Source: Axinella damicornis (Eukaryota; Porifera; Demospongiae; Axinellida; Axinellidae). Taken from it: a stretch of DNA of 64,000 nucleotides. Below, piece by piece: positions 23,459 through 43,955 of this stretch; positions within the stretch are counted from its first letter, which is position 1, and each line of letters begins with the position of its first letter. The stretch covers positions 17,946,653 to 18,010,652 of the forward strand of contig OZ007506.1 of assembly GCA_963931865.1 (NCBI GenBank), given 5' to 3'. The position numbers were made by a program, and so were the translations under genes. The notes beneath the pieces were generated by a model that searched no databases, was not told the DNA's origin, and saw nothing but the letters and a program-made list of their open reading frames with translations.

Positions 23459-23656
23459 TTGGACTGTCCCCTGGATACACATTTTAGGGGTTCTTTCAAG
23501 TTTTTGTACTCTCTGGCAATAATATTATAATTATGTTTTATCGATCAGAGGGCACCCACCATTTTCTACTGTTACTTGTCTCATATAGGGGCACTAGTCA
23601 TAGACGGGCATAATAGTCTGATCTGTGCTGTCGACCGTGAGGTTGAGCAGCTTGGT

Positions 23657-23723
23657 GAACACTGGACGCCTTGACATACAACACTGGACGCCTTGACATA
23701 CAACACTGGACGCCTTGACATAC
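23657..23723. repeat. 22-bp tandem repeat, three copies, between genes A and B
   Basis: CTGGACGCCTTGACATAC recurs three times in the 440-bp spacer between the stop of gene A (23458) and the start of gene B (23900). Nothing else is recognised in this spacer. Confidence 0.85.
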
Positions 23724-23899
23724 ATTTCAGCTATATATAGCCCCTTGATGCCATGCCCACTTTTGGGGGCGGGGCTCAACTCGCTTCAATTACATCATTT
23801 GCTTACATATTCTTGCATGGCCACGTGGCCGAGACCTGGATGCTATATGTATATGTGGGGGTGTTCATGATCTAATAATGGTGCAGCTGAGAGAGAAGA

Positions 23900-32240
<8,341 letters not shown>

Positions 32241-33214
32241 GGCAACTCCATGAGGGGCAGAAGAGAGCTGAAGAGTGGGGGGAGTTGATGTGAAAGAAGA
32301 CCCTCTTTGATCCAAAGAACTGATGTGCAGAGGCTTGATGATCCCATGCGCTATATGCCCAAGTGACATTTTGGAGATTACTAATCATGATGTCATTATA
32401 ATAATGTCCACGCCGCACCCACCGGCACAGCGGAGCATGTGTGAAGGGCTGGGCATGTCGCACGAGACTAATAATAAGTACAAGTAGCTGAGCTCGCTTC
32501 GCTCGCTCAGCTACTTCACCCTCGTTCGCCTATCGTGCGTAATTCGGCGCCGGACGGCTCTCTGTGGAAAGTGAATGCGAGAACATATGGCCATGTTGAC
32601 TAATTACTCATCACTAATTGCAGAGCGTCCGCGTCCGCTTCAGCTGCTGGTCGCCGCTTGCGTCTGCTGCTCCCGGGCCCGATTGCGGCAAGCGCAGAGG
32701 AGGGAGTGCAAGCTTACGGAGGTTCGTATTCGTCCGTTACCTCTTCCGGTAGTATTCGTTATGAATTCGGAGTTATGCGATTTCCGTGCAACGAAACAGC
32801 CATGTCTGACGGCTTCGAGAAGCAGATTTTGGCAACGACTGTTCCAAGATGTGTTCATGCGAGCGACGTATCCTTTGAGATATGTGTATCTCAGGTGGTC
32901 AAGAGTCTATTTAGCTATCAAGACAGTTGAGACTGCTCCCGTCTTTGTGTGAGAACGCTGTAAAGTCGGGTCTAGCTTGAAGCGTCTCAAGATGGTCAGA
33001 TTCAAGCGCCTGTAGTGCAAGAACGCATGGTGCTATGATGATCCGACCTGAGCCTGATGAAAGCCCCATCTCTGTACTTTCAGAAAATAGCCACATCATG
33101 GGGGTGACAACCCCATCAGATTTGGAGCTATGAGCCCCTGAAGTCAACCATGTTTCATGAATTTGGTTTGTGCGGGTGAATTTATGATGCCATATCTCGA
33201 GAACGCTACATGCT

Positions 33215-33965
33215 ATGGACACGAGACTTGCACCATTGGATACACCAAAGACTGAGGTTTGTGACTACATGTGGAAATATTGTGACAACCCCATCAGATT
33301 TGGAGCAATGAGCCCTGAACTCAACCAATTTGTGTGAATATGGTTTATGTGGGTGATTTTGTGTGGCCGTATCTCAAGAATGCTACATGCTATGGACATG
33401 AGACTTGCACCATTGGATACACCAAAGACTGAGGTTTGTAAATTCATTGGAAATTTTGTGACAACCCCATTAGATTTGGAGCTATGAGCCCCCGAACTCA
33501 ACCAATATGTGTGAATTTGGTTTACGTGGGTGACTTCGTGTTGTCATATCTCCTGAATCCTACAACCTATGGACATGAGACTTGCACCATTGGATACCAC
33601 AAAGACTGAGGTTTGTAAATACATGTGGAAGTATTGTGACAACCCCATCAGATTTGGAGCAATGAGCCCCTCAACTCAACCAATATGTGTGAATTTGGTT
33701 TACATGGGTGAATTCGTACTGTCATATCTCTTGAACCCTACAACCTATGGACATGAGACTTGCACCATTGGATACAACGAAGATGGAGGTTTATAAAGAT
33801 ATGCGGAAATATTGTGACCACCCCATCAGCTTTGGAGCTATGAGCTCCTGAAGTCAACTATGTTTCATGAATTTTGTTTATGTGGTTGAATTTGTGTGGC
33901 CATGCATAATTATCTCCTCAGCCCCATATACAACCTATGGACATGAGACTTGCACCACTGGACGC
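33215..33965 (+). repeat. 177-bp tandem units in the left arm
   Basis: GAGACTTGCACCATTGGATA recurs at about 33222, 33399, 33575, 33753 and 33941, a period near 177 bp. The units carry the block CCCCATCAGATTTGGAGC. Open frames of about 60-90 codons within them shift frame from unit to unit, so they are not treated as genes. Confidence 0.88.
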
Positions 33966-34879
33966 AGCAAGTATTCTGCTATACAGTGCATTTATGTAGA
34001 GTGATATCTGTACAAAATTAAATCATGTTTGTAAATTTAGCAGGTTTCTAGCAATAGCTATGTTGCTGTAGTGCTGGTGGAGGTGGGATGCGCCGTCAAT
34101 GCAGAAGTTTCTGAAACTATCGCCGAATTGGAATCAAGTCTTTGACCACCAGGCTAACTCGTCCAGAAACTAATGCTAACAATGTGATTTTAGTTTATTG
34201 AATGAGGGACGTTCACCCTCATAGTAATGGTCATGATCAGAAGTATAGTAGTATAAAATGGAAGGCAATGTGGGTCTAGTCACTTATCAAAGCCCTTTCA
34301 AGAATCTGATTCTGACACCACTGATTCAGATGCCACTATAGATGTGATAGAGCCAAATAAGTTATTGAACACACTATCACATTCAAATGCATAGGTACTA
34401 CCAAATGTGGTGACTACCAAAAGTGACATTTTGAGTAAGGCTAGAAAGGAGTTGTCGTTGGGAGTTTAATTTCAGCCAGGTTAATGGCTAGTCCCATTGA
34501 CAAGACAGCAATAGCAATTCAGTGCTACATGAATGGAATATGGATGTGAATAGGATATATAATAATACCAGGAGCGCATGAGCCACCAAAGGCTTCGGCG
34601 GCTCATGCGCTCCTGATAAATTAATACCGCAGAATTCGAAGTACTAGTCCATGATGCACTAAGCAAAAATTAAATTTAGATATAGTGCATAGGCTGCATG
34701 GATACAACCAAACAACGATCACTTTAACAGGCACAAAATTATGGGGTAATCTCGAGTTGATAGTTTGAAGTCTTCAGGAGACATAGATGTATTATATAGC
34801 TGCACAACATCTCCAGTGTGAACTAAAATCCATGAAAGTGCTGATAGCAGCCACGCATAGCTCCAAAGCTGATGGGGTT

Positions 34880-35680
34880 GTCACAATCCACACATCCTTA
34901 TAAACCTCCATCTTTGTTGTATCCAGTGGTGCAAGTCTCATGTCCATAGGTTGTAGGGTTCAAGAGATATGACAGTACGAATTCACCCATGTAAACCAAA
35001 TTCACGCATATTGGTTGAGTCGAGGGGCTCATTGCTCCAAATCTGATGGGGTTGTCACACATGTATTTACAAACCTCAGTCTTTGTTGTATCCAATGGTG
35101 CAAGTTTCATGTCCATAGGTCGTAGGATTCAGGAGATATGACAACACGAAGTCACCCACGTAAACCAAATTCACACATATTGGTTGAGTTCGGGGGCTCA
35201 TAGCTCTAAATCTAATGGGGTTGTCAGAATACTTCCACATGTATTTACAAACCTCAGTCTTTGTTGTATCCAATGGTGCAAGTCTCATGTCCATAGGTCG
35301 TAGGATTCAGGAGATATGACAACACGAAGTCACCCACGTAAACCAAATTCACACATATTGGTTGAGTTCGGGGGCTCACAGCTCCAAATCTAATGAGGTT
35401 GTCAGAATACTTCCACATGAATTTACAAACCTCAGTCTTTGGTGTATCCAATGGTGCAAGTCTCATGTCCGTAGCATGTAGCGTTCTTGATATACGGCCA
35501 CACAAAGTCACCCACATAAACCAAATTCACACATATTGGTTGAGTTCAGGGGCTCATTGCTCCAAATCTGATGGGGTTGTCACAATATTTCCACATGTAT
35601 TTACAAACCTCAGTCTTTGGTGTATCCAATGGTGCAAGTCTCGTGTCCATAGCATGTAGCGTTCTCGAGATATGGCAGCA
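34880..35680 (-). repeat. 177-bp tandem units in the right arm
   Basis: Reverse-complement counterparts of the left-arm units, seen as TATCCAATGGTGCAAGTC at 35093, 35270, 35448 and 35625 and a variant near 34920. The number of units differs little between arms. Confidence 0.88.
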
Positions 35681-36180
35681 TAAATTCACCCACGCAAACC
35701 AAATTCACGAAACATGGTTGACTTCAGGGGCTCATAGCTCCAAATCTGATGGGGTTGTCACCCCATGATGTGGCTATTTTCTGAAAGTACAGAGATGGGG
35801 CTTTCATCAGGCGCAGGTCCGATCATCATAGCACCCTGCGTTCTTGCACTACAGGCGCTTGAATCTGACCATCATGAGACGCTTCAAGCTAGACCCGACT
35901 TTACAGCGTTCTCACACAAAGACGGGAGCAGTCTCAACTGTCTTGATAGCTAAATAGACTCTTGACCACCTGAGATACACATATCTCAAAGGATACGTCG
36001 CTCGCATGAACACATCTTGGAACAGTCGTTGCCAAAATCTGCTTCTCGAAGCCGTCTGACATGGCCGTTTCGTTGCACGGAAATCGCATAACTCCGAATT
36101 CATAACGAATACTACCGGAAGAGGTAACGGACGAATACGAACCTCCGTAAGCTTGCACTCCCTCCTCTGCGGCAAGCGCA

Positions 36181-36475
36181 TCCGCTTCCACTGCTGCTCC
36201 CCGTTTGCCTCCGCTTCCAGCTGCTGCTTCTCGATTGCGCCCTCTTCAGCTGCTGCTCGCCGCGTGCGTCCGCTTCAGCTGCTGCTCCCGATCGAGTCCG
36301 CTTCGGCTGCTACTCCCCCATTGCGTCCGCTTCAACTGCTGCTCCCGGATTGCGTCCGCTTCAACTGCTGCTCGCCCGATTGCGTCCGCTTCAACTGCTG
36401 CTCCCCGATTGCGTCCGCTTCAACTGCTGCTCGCCCGATTGCGTCCGCTTCGACTGCTGCTCCCCGATTGCATAC
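36181..36475. repeat. 28-30 bp minisatellite (GCGTCCGCTTCAACTGCTGC type)
   Basis: About ten imperfect units of a CGCTTCAACTGCTGCTCCC...GATTG motif. Unit fragments also lie at 32626-32685, immediately left of the fold-back element, so that element inserted within this array. A related array is at 50430-50620. Confidence 0.85.
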
Positions 36476-36599
36476 ATCCGCTTGCTGGATTCCAGCCCAT
36501 GCCCGAGCCCAATGTTCTCGAACACTCTTCGCGGAGTTCGAGGTTCAGTAAACAAATTAAAGTACGAAGGTCGCGCGTCACTAGAGTCTAATCCCGCCC

Positions 36600-37182
36600 C
36601 ACGAACATCCCACTTCCGTCACTCACACACAGACACACGTTAAAATCTTAATGTATTGATTGTTGTTCATGACGTCACCAGAAGTGGGTGCTTCAATATT
36701 GGGGGTTAGTGCAAAACCTGGACTCTGGATTTTGGACTTGACTTCATTCACCCCCACTCATTATAGGCTCACGTGGTCTACTAAAGTGTTTTGACTTGGC
36801 AAATGTCATTTTTCCGTGTTTAAGTCATCTATAGGCAAAGCAAGCACTGGCCGAGCATCACTGGTAGTCTGAGCGCCACTCATTTCGAGATACCACTGGA
36901 ATCCTCAGAACTCCTATAGAAGGAGCCCAGGTTTTGCACTGACCCGCCAGTTGCTCTGTGGTGAAACAGCAAGGGTCCCTCTCCTCTCATGGCAGTGCTA
37001 CCTGATGCTTGGCCAGGGCTTTTGTTCAAAGGTTCAAAGGTCACCCACAGGGAGCACGAGACGTGCACAGAGGGAGGGGGAGACATTAGCAGGCAACATC
37101 CAGTTGACAAACTCGATGTAAAGGAGCAAACTGCATGATTACAAGTACAAATGAATGATCCACGATTCATCGTCACACACGA
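36600..37182. other. Spacer downstream of the coiled-coil gene
   Basis: No protein-coding exon or repeat array recognised. It would contain the 3' UTR of the minus-strand gene that stops at 37183. Confidence 0.4.
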
Positions 37183-38976
37183 CTACTGTAGACCTCTGCC
37201 CGAGTTCATGGTCGGGTTGAGGGTGTTCATCTGTTCCAATATAAATCCAATCGTGTGCTGCCGGATGGTGGCAACATGGGATTGTAGCTGTAAGATCTTG
37301 GAGTTGGCCTCCGCTAGTTTTGCATGGATTTTCACATTCTTAGCTGACAGGGCATCACGAGCCTGCCTGTGGGGGTGGGAGGGTTGTGTGCACGTATATA
37401 TGTGTGTACGTGGTGAGCTGGTATGCATGTAGTATGTGTGTCTGTGTAATCAAGGAGGTGTGTATGTGTGCAATACTCAGATCTACATCCAGGGATCAGT
37501 ATACTGACGTTCAGAAGTCAGTAATCTCAAGTATACTGTTCTCATAAACTGCAGCTGATCTCATACTGTCACTCACAGCTTCTGTTCTCTGTAGCCTCTC
37601 CTTCAGTGGTATGTCGTCATCGCAGTACAGCTCTGGGGCTTGAAGGTTGGTAGGACGCTGCTTCTTAGCTAGAGGGATAAGAGGGAGGAGGAAGGGGGTT
37701 GAGAGGGAGTGGGAGGAAGGGAAGCAGGGAGGAAGAAGAGGGACAAATTCATGATCAGTGAGTTGCTCACCACTATGGCAGTGAGGGACTTCAATAAAAG
37801 GTATTTGTATAACTCTTTACTCTGTATGTGCATTGTTACATTGCTGTATGTGGAATAGGTAGTGAGTGTGTGTGTGTACTAGGAACAGTTGAAGGGTACA
37901 GTGTATGAACAAACAGTCTAGAATAGGTTTCCTAAAGTAGTACTGTTAGTGGTAATTACTCATACAAAGGTCAATAGCTAACTGAGTGACAGAAAAACTG
38001 TCTATGTCCAAGTCCACAAGTTGACATAACAAGAGCTCCAAGTTCATTTCTTGCCCCAAGCCCAGTTCCCCATAGTGGTTTGACAGCATGTGTTCTGTCA
38101 CTGAGGTCTCCAGAGGTGTAGTGTCACAGTGCGCTTCAATTCGAATTATAGCTTCCACTCTGTATGATCAAAAATGTCAGTGTTTTTGGAAGAAGACTGC
38201 AGCGCTTAACAGCGAGTACCTGGGATGAGAGTTGAACCTGTGCTTAACAGTGAATATGCACCTATAAGTGAGCTGCACCTAATAATGCACGACTACGGTA
38301 GCCGAAATAGCAGTGAAACAAAGCGCCTTGACTTGAGTCAGGTACAATAGACACAAGAGCACATGATGACATCATGTCATTGCGGCTCCTCTGCTGCAAT
38401 GATGATGTCATCATGTGTTCTTGAGACCCAGAGTCAACCTCATTGGTCACCTGTTGTGCTAACAGATGCAATTCTGTGGGCAATTTCTGAGATGAGGTAG
38501 CCCGTTCAGGTTGTCAACTAGTGTCACCTTCTTTTTGCCTGTTCTCTGGGCGAGGGTCAGCCTGACTGGCTCCAGCCACCCCTTCCTGTGTGTGTGTGCA
38601 GAGGGGGTGTGTGGAGGGGTGTGTATGTGCGTGTGAATGAGTGAGGTGCATGTGAACCATGTGCTGTGTACTTCAAAATTGAAACTGAGATTCGGAAACC
38701 TTCTGTGACCCCACACCTTATTATACTACATGTGTATCCTACTGGGCATCCACATTAATGTCAAAACCTCCCAAAGCATTACTGTGCTACCGGTATGCAA
38801 ATAAAATTTACAACAGGAAGTTGTTGTACCGGTATGGAAAAAGCATTCAGTCCTGTAAACAGCTCTAATTTATGCAATGGCGGAATACTGACCTCACCCT
38901 CATTCCAAAGCTCACGCAGGAGCATCTCCATTGCCACAGAATCTGCTCCCATTCCATGCCTCCCGGCCCCTGTCAT
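37183..38976 (-). CDS. Unrecognised multi-exon gene with C-terminal coiled coil
   Basis: Three 3' exons join in phase: 38159-37966 (LELLLCQLVDLDIDSFSVTQ), 37668-37577 (KKQRPTNLQAPELYCDDDIP) and 37362-37183, which codes RDALSAKNVKIHAKLAEANS, then a heptad-like region ending FILEQMNTLN and the stop. Upstream, a likely first exon begins MTGAGRHGMGADSV at 38976 and ends near LLRELWNEG. A further exon near 38465-38580 codes WLEPVRLTLAQRTGKKKVTL. The joins among these 5' exons are not settled: the reading frame shifts inside the 38465-38580 block, so either a very short intron or an error is present. The KKKVTLVDNL stretch faintly recalls SUI1/eIF1-like folds, which I do not rely on. Function unknown. 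Confidence 0.5.
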
Positions 38977-39051
38977 GTCATGCCTGTCGTCGAATAAGCA
39001 AGTCCGGCACCTAGCCTCGCGCACGCTCGTTTACTTCCAATTCCACAGCTG

Positions 39052-39064
39052 TGACCTTTGACCC
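39052..39064 (-). promoter_or_regulatory. DR1-type nuclear receptor motif upstream of the coiled-coil gene
   Basis: On the minus strand GGGTCAAAGGTCA is two AGGTCA-like half sites separated by one base, the binding pattern of HNF4/RXR-type receptors. It lies about 80 bp upstream of the proposed start at 38976, in a CG-rich stretch. Confidence 0.45.
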
Positions 39065-39124
39065 CGGAGGGCGCGCGCTACCGGAAGCCGGTTTAAAAGC
39101 TGAATTTGTAGCAAGTTTTGGCGG

Positions 39125-39480
39125 GATGTCGGGATGGCACACTCGCTAAGCACTTGCTTTGCAGCCTGGGGGTTGAGTGTTCGCCTCCCCAATAACCGAG
39201 TACGAGTCTGGGCCCACTCCGTACATACCGGTTCTCGACTTCCCCGCCTAGCAGCATGAGTACGCCGGTTCCCATCTGACCACCGAAGCTAAAGGTGACT
39301 GGTAGAAAGCAGGTCGCCCTCCTGTGATTCAGTCACGCCTATCCAGCGCTCCTGAGGCTTACACTTCGGGTGTCTGACCTGTCACGGAGGGATGGGTGTG
39401 TTGCTAGGTTGTTCTTTTTTTTCCTTTCTTTTTTTCCTTTATTTTTCCCTCCTTTTTTTCCTTTTTGTATACATGTAGGC
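39125..39480 (+). mobile_element. Candidate tRNA-derived SINE with T-rich tail
   Basis: TGGCACACTCG (39135-39145) fits the pol III A box exactly, and TGTTCGCCTCC (39178-39188) fits a B box at most positions, 32 bp downstream. A tRNA-unrelated body follows, then a pyrimidine-rich tail at about 39410-39470. Only one copy is seen in this window, so the family status is unproved. Confidence 0.45.
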
Positions 39481-39580
39481 TTCTTTTCTTTCTGCTAATT
39501 TATGTACTTGCTATACATGTACTGTGAATTAATTATACACAAGCTTTCTTTTTTTTTTCCTAATGTTAGATAAGTCTTGT

Positions 39581-39581
<1 letters not shown>

Positions 39582-39621
<40 letters not shown>
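39582..39621. repeat. Poly(C) tract of 40
   Basis: Uninterrupted C run. Its complement is a strong candidate for G-quadruplex folding and a common place for assembly error. Confidence 0.95.
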
Positions 39622-39624
<3 letters not shown>

Positions 39625-39880
39625 CCCCACAGGTCTTCTCTTCTCTATCAGTATACTAATTGTACATGTTATATTATGCCTTGGGTCAGTTTTGGAGCAC
39701 TCCCCCATTATAGCTCAATTGAGCTTACATTAGGTAACGCAACAATGGGGTAGCTACATGCATGAATAGCTGAGCACTGATCACTGATGGCACTGCTTCA
39801 TCACTTCACAAGTCTGTCATGACAATTTAACCCCAAGGAACCAAATTTAATATCTCAGGACCCCTCGGCTGGAACCAAAC

Positions 39881-39882
<2 letters not shown>

Positions 39883-39925
<43 letters not shown>
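39883..39925. repeat. Poly(G) tract of 43
   Basis: Uninterrupted G run about 220 bp before the assembly gap. Similar long G runs occur at 9263, 43889, 44375 and 63371. Confidence 0.95.
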
Positions 39926-39926
<1 letters not shown>

Positions 39927-40146
39927 GCCATCTTCCATGGACAGGATGTAGCCCTTGATACTCCTCCAAAAAAGCAGAGCATAATTACTGATATGGTACA
40001 GAGAAGTTGGTGAACTGAAAGTATATAACCGTCTTATACCCATAGTGGGTCTGTTGAAAGTTGTCACTCTGCATTATCATGATACTCTGATTGAGCCCAC
40101 CCTCCTCGTTAAAATGTGCCACACTGTTTTTTTTTTGTCTCCTGGA

Positions 40147-40346
40147 NNNNNNNNNNNNNNNNNNNNNNNNNNNNNNNNNNNNNNNNNNNNNNNNNNNNNN
40201 NNNNNNNNNNNNNNNNNNNNNNNNNNNNNNNNNNNNNNNNNNNNNNNNNNNNNNNNNNNNNNNNNNNNNNNNNNNNNNNNNNNNNNNNNNNNNNNNNNNN
40301 NNNNNNNNNNNNNNNNNNNNNNNNNNNNNNNNNNNNNNNNNNNNNN
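40147..40346. other. Assembly gap, 200 N
   Basis: Exactly 200 Ns, a conventional size for a gap of unknown length. Frames that read through it are meaningless. Confidence 0.99.
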
Positions 40347-40862
40347 GGTCAGGGGTTCCAATAGAACTGTACGTGGTACTGAGCCTGTTTTGGAAGTCAA
40401 CAGGCTTCATTGTACTGTAACACGGGACAAGATGGCGGCAGCACACACTGGAAGGTGCACCACGAGCATCTCGCACTGTTCAGCAGTACCTAGACTTACT
40501 AGGTTATGGAATAACAGAAGTTATGGATGACGGCAATGGTCCATGGCCATCTCACCAGCACAGTCCAGTATGAAGCTGTTGGTATGTGACAGACGCACAG
40601 CAGAGCTTCTATGCATGTGATGTGGTCCTTCACTGTAGATTCTGTCCAGTTGTGGAAAGGAGCTGGGTAGTTACCACGGAATCGTTGCGAGCTAGACTAG
40701 TCCTGCCTTTGTTGCGGCAGAGCAAATGAAGACCAGCCTACGAGCAGTTGAAGATCTACTGCTTTCATAATTTGTAGTCGCCTCATTTGTCGAGATTGCA
40801 TCATTTATGACCACGCAGTTCACAAATCTGCTCAGTATAGGAAAACACTCAACTAGACAGTC

Positions 40863-41154
40863 TAGTCTCGGTACCACGCACGGCAGAATAGTCCGGAAGA
40901 CTGCCCATATATGAGTGGTTCCGACACCAAGAATCTGCAAACCACAGCGCTTCCATATACGGCATGTTAATTCCAAGGCATTATGTATACTACATGCAAG
41001 CAGTATACTAAACGCCTTGGAATAAACATGCCATATATGGAGCTGCTGTGGTTCTTATCTACTTATCGCCCACCCCATATGGGGTGAATGTCAGAACCAC
41101 TCGTGCACTGTATGGACTATTCCGCCGTGCACGAATAGTCTGGTACCGAGACCA
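40863..41154. mobile_element. 292-bp inverted-repeat element, TAGTCTCGGTACC ends
   Basis: TAGTCTCGGTACCACGCACG at the left pairs with a right end of GTGCACG...GGTACCGAGACCA. An inner pair also folds (CCTTGGAAT motifs near 40970 and 41015). Related ends lie at about 2625-2665. Target duplication not clear. Confidence 0.65.
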
Positions 41155-41269
41155 GGGGCTCACACACCACCTCTGTCCAGTAGCAGTACACTACCCATTC
41201 TCCCTTTAAGTTCATTCCCCACACCAATTCTCCTTCCAGCATCTTAGCCACACCACACAACTCCAGTCC

Positions 41270-41365
41270 AGTCCAAAATCCAGTCCAAAGTCCAGTCCAA
41301 AATCCAGTCCAAGGTCCAGTCCACGGTCCAGTCCACGGTCCAGTCCAGAGTCCAGTCCACAGTCA
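41270..41365. repeat. 12-bp minisatellite GTCCAGTCCA-type
   Basis: About eight units of AAGTCCAGTCC or ACGGTCCAGTCC. Non-coding. Confidence 0.85.
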
Positions 41366-41564
41366 GGTTTTCCCCAGGAGTATATTATTTGGACGCAGCT
41401 TTAATTCTCCGCGTGAAGAAACAAGACTAGGACCAGACGATGGTAGGGTAGCTACATACACTTCTTATACGGACACAATACTTAGGGTATAATAGGGCCA
41501 GGGGCCAGGGCAGGTACTAATTATTGCTGTCCGTATTCACGTAAATTGTAAATAAGGTAAATCG

Positions 41565-41771
41565 GGGTAATTTCGGTCACCGCATAATTCCGGTCAGTAT
41601 AGCCCAAAAGCTAAGTTTACATAGCGCAATGCGGATATAATTGCAGTTCTAGTACGAGGAGTAGTTAATGTTACTGCAACATAAGTGGGACTCTCAAAGA
41701 ATCTATCGTGTACAACTGGCGGTGGCTTTTGTATAGACTGACCGGAATTATACCGTGACTGGAATTACCCC
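41565..41771. mobile_element. About 207-bp MITE with GGGGTAATT inverted repeats
   Basis: Left end GGGGTAATTTCGGTCACCG and right end complement of GGGGTAATTCCAGTCACGG, arms about 40 bp. The GGGGTAATTCCG core is shared with the TA-inserted element at 17940-18155, suggesting one wider family. Confidence 0.7.
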
Positions 41772-42759
41772 TTATTGAAGTGTCTGCGGGGCAAGGCTAA
41801 CATGATTGTTGTTGGGAGACCTTCGGTCTTGTAGCAGGAACTCTTCCGGAGGTCCTTAATAGTACACATGTCGTGGTGCTGGTAGGAATGATGAGTAACT
41901 GGTTTTCTAGGTGTGTACGACCCTGAGCATTGCTGCCCAGGTTCAATCAAGTTGTGGCGGGTGTTCTCACTGTGCCTCAAGGAGAGGTTATGCCAATAAG
42001 CGCCATCGTCACAGCTGCGACTCGCATGGTCAACCCGTATACTAGGGAAGGGGTGGAGTCATTCCGCATTCTTCTGTATATTATCGCAAGTCAACGGTCA
42101 AAGCCTCGAAAATCAGTGTGCATGGTCAACAATCAAGGCCGGCCTCGAAAATCAGCGCGGTCGCAGCTGTGACTGCAGAGTCTGTGGGTGCGACCTCCCC
42201 TTGCGTTTCACCTGGCTACTATCACTTCACCAACAGTGTTGTTATTGTGTTGTGCTTACTTGGTGAATAGTTGAGCAAGTAAGCAAAGTGGTTTATACAA
42301 TGAAAGTGGATAGTTTATATAGGTAATGGACACACATGCACATTCGTCACTGGCCCTGGCCCTATAGCTCTACCCTTACCATTCCCCTACTTCCTGCCGG
42401 GCCAATAACCATTTTGTTGAGCTCCTGCAATCCAATGTACTGGTTGAACACTTACAGACACACACACACGTTTCTCCCTAGTTTCAGGGGGCCTAGGGTT
42501 GAGGCGTAGTCGTACATTATTAGTCGTTCCCACGCGGCGCCTGGGAATGAGGCTATATTAGCTTTGTTAGGAGCAGGTTTGTTCTCGTCCCAAGCTACTC
42601 TTTATTAGGTGCTGAAGTCCAGGAACAGTGCTACTTTCAATCTTACAGAATAGAAATACCTAGACACATGTGCCTAATATTGAGCAACTACGGTAGCTTA
42701 CTAACCGTACTGAAACACCAGATAGCAAGAAACAACGCTATCATTCTGTAGGTATCCAC

Positions 42760-43924
42760 ATGAACATGCTCATGAGACGGAGGGTAATCCAGACGACCGT
42801 ATCTCTACTGGTCCTGATACTGGTGACATCCTATTACCTTGGTGTGGTTACGTTCACTGGAGAGAGTGCCAGACTGTACCACAGGGCGACCCACAAGTCG
42901 TATCCCAGTAGGAAGAAGGTTGTGGGTTATGACATCCATTGGGCAGAGTACAAGTCCTCCAGGAGTTTACATTCAGCGTCTCTGTCACTGGATAATAGCA
43001 TTGTTGATCCAAACAGTCGACATCAGCTGGATGTACAGCCCCGAGGTGACAGGAGTGCTGTAAATGATATTCGAACCGTGAAACGCTTGCCACCTACTGG
43101 TGGCAGTGTCTTCCAGAGAGTGCCTGAGCAGATGAAAACACTCAGCTCTGAAGCTGCTGTTGGGCAGGGACCACCTGTACTCAAATCCAGTGACAACCTA
43201 CAGATGCTCAACTTTCGAAAGAAACAGCTCTCTGACAATCCTATCCAATCAGTGACAGTTGGTACCCCGAATAGTGTGGCAAGTCACAGACGATACACTG
43301 GCCCCTGCTTTGGTGGTTTCTGTGCAGGGTCACTGGAACCAGCCGACCAGCAGAGGATGTTTTTGTGTCTGCGCCAGGCTCTGGACTATCTCCATGCTAT
43401 GGGGGTCTCACACAAGTCGGCACTTGCTCAGATGCAGTGTTCCTGTAGGTTGATGGACGGCGAGGGTCGGAAGAGGATTGGTCTTGTGAGTCTGCCAGGC
43501 TCTGGAAACACCTGGCTGAGGGGACTGCTGGAGAAAGCTACTGGTATTTGCACTGGGTCCATGTGGTGTGACCGTACACTGAGATCCACGCACTTCTGTG
43601 GTGAAAGTCTGTGGGGAACATCTCTACTGGTTGTGAAGAATCACGATGCCTTGTTGCGATGGAGAGGGGATGATGCTCAAGACAGCGAAGGAACAAGAAA
43701 AGGACAGAAGCCACCGTACGATGCTGTGATCTTCCTTCACCGAGACCCATTTGATGCAATTGTCGCCGAGTGGAACCGAGCGGCCTTTGCCAAGTACCAG
43801 AATAAATCTGCCGGGAGCAACATGCACACAGCTCATTACGGACCTGACATGTTTGGTGAGTGAGTGTGAATTACACGTTTTGGGTGGAGGGGGGGGGGGG
43901 GGGGAGGGGGGGGGGGGGGGAGGG

Positions 43925-43955
<31 letters not shown>

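Larger units (their letters stand above)
32695..36169. mobile_element. Fold-back (MULE-like) element with about 1.3 kb inverted arms
   Basis: Left arm 32695 to about 33965 and right arm about 34858-36169 are inverted copies with high identity. The tips are CAGAGGAGGGAGTGCAAGC and its complement. CGGCAAGCG is duplicated exactly at 32686-32694 and 36170-36178. Because CA/TG at the tips extends the match, the duplication could be read as 9, 11 or 13 bp; 9 agrees with other elements here. Each arm has about 500 bp of unique sequence next to the tip and then four to five tandem 177-bp units. The loop (33966-34857) has no transposase frame. A 9-bp duplication and long arms suggest a Mutator-like or Foldback type; this class is inferred. 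Confidence 0.85.

Noticed and set aside
32575..36191. Pairs of matching 60-125 codon frames on opposite strands
   Set aside because: They are the two arms of the fold-back element. Frames shift between tandem units and have no domain, so they are not a protein family.
36153..36643. Frames of 97-132 codons rich in ASTAARP or LQLLL repeats
   Set aside because: Produced by the 28-30 bp minisatellite; open in several frames at once.
38465..38580. SUI1/eIF1-like reading of the RTGKKKVTLVDNL stretch
   Set aside because: Only a short resemblance, and the frame breaks just after it; not enough for a family call.
39985..40530. Frames spanning the N run
   Set aside because: Unknown bases; not evidence of coding.
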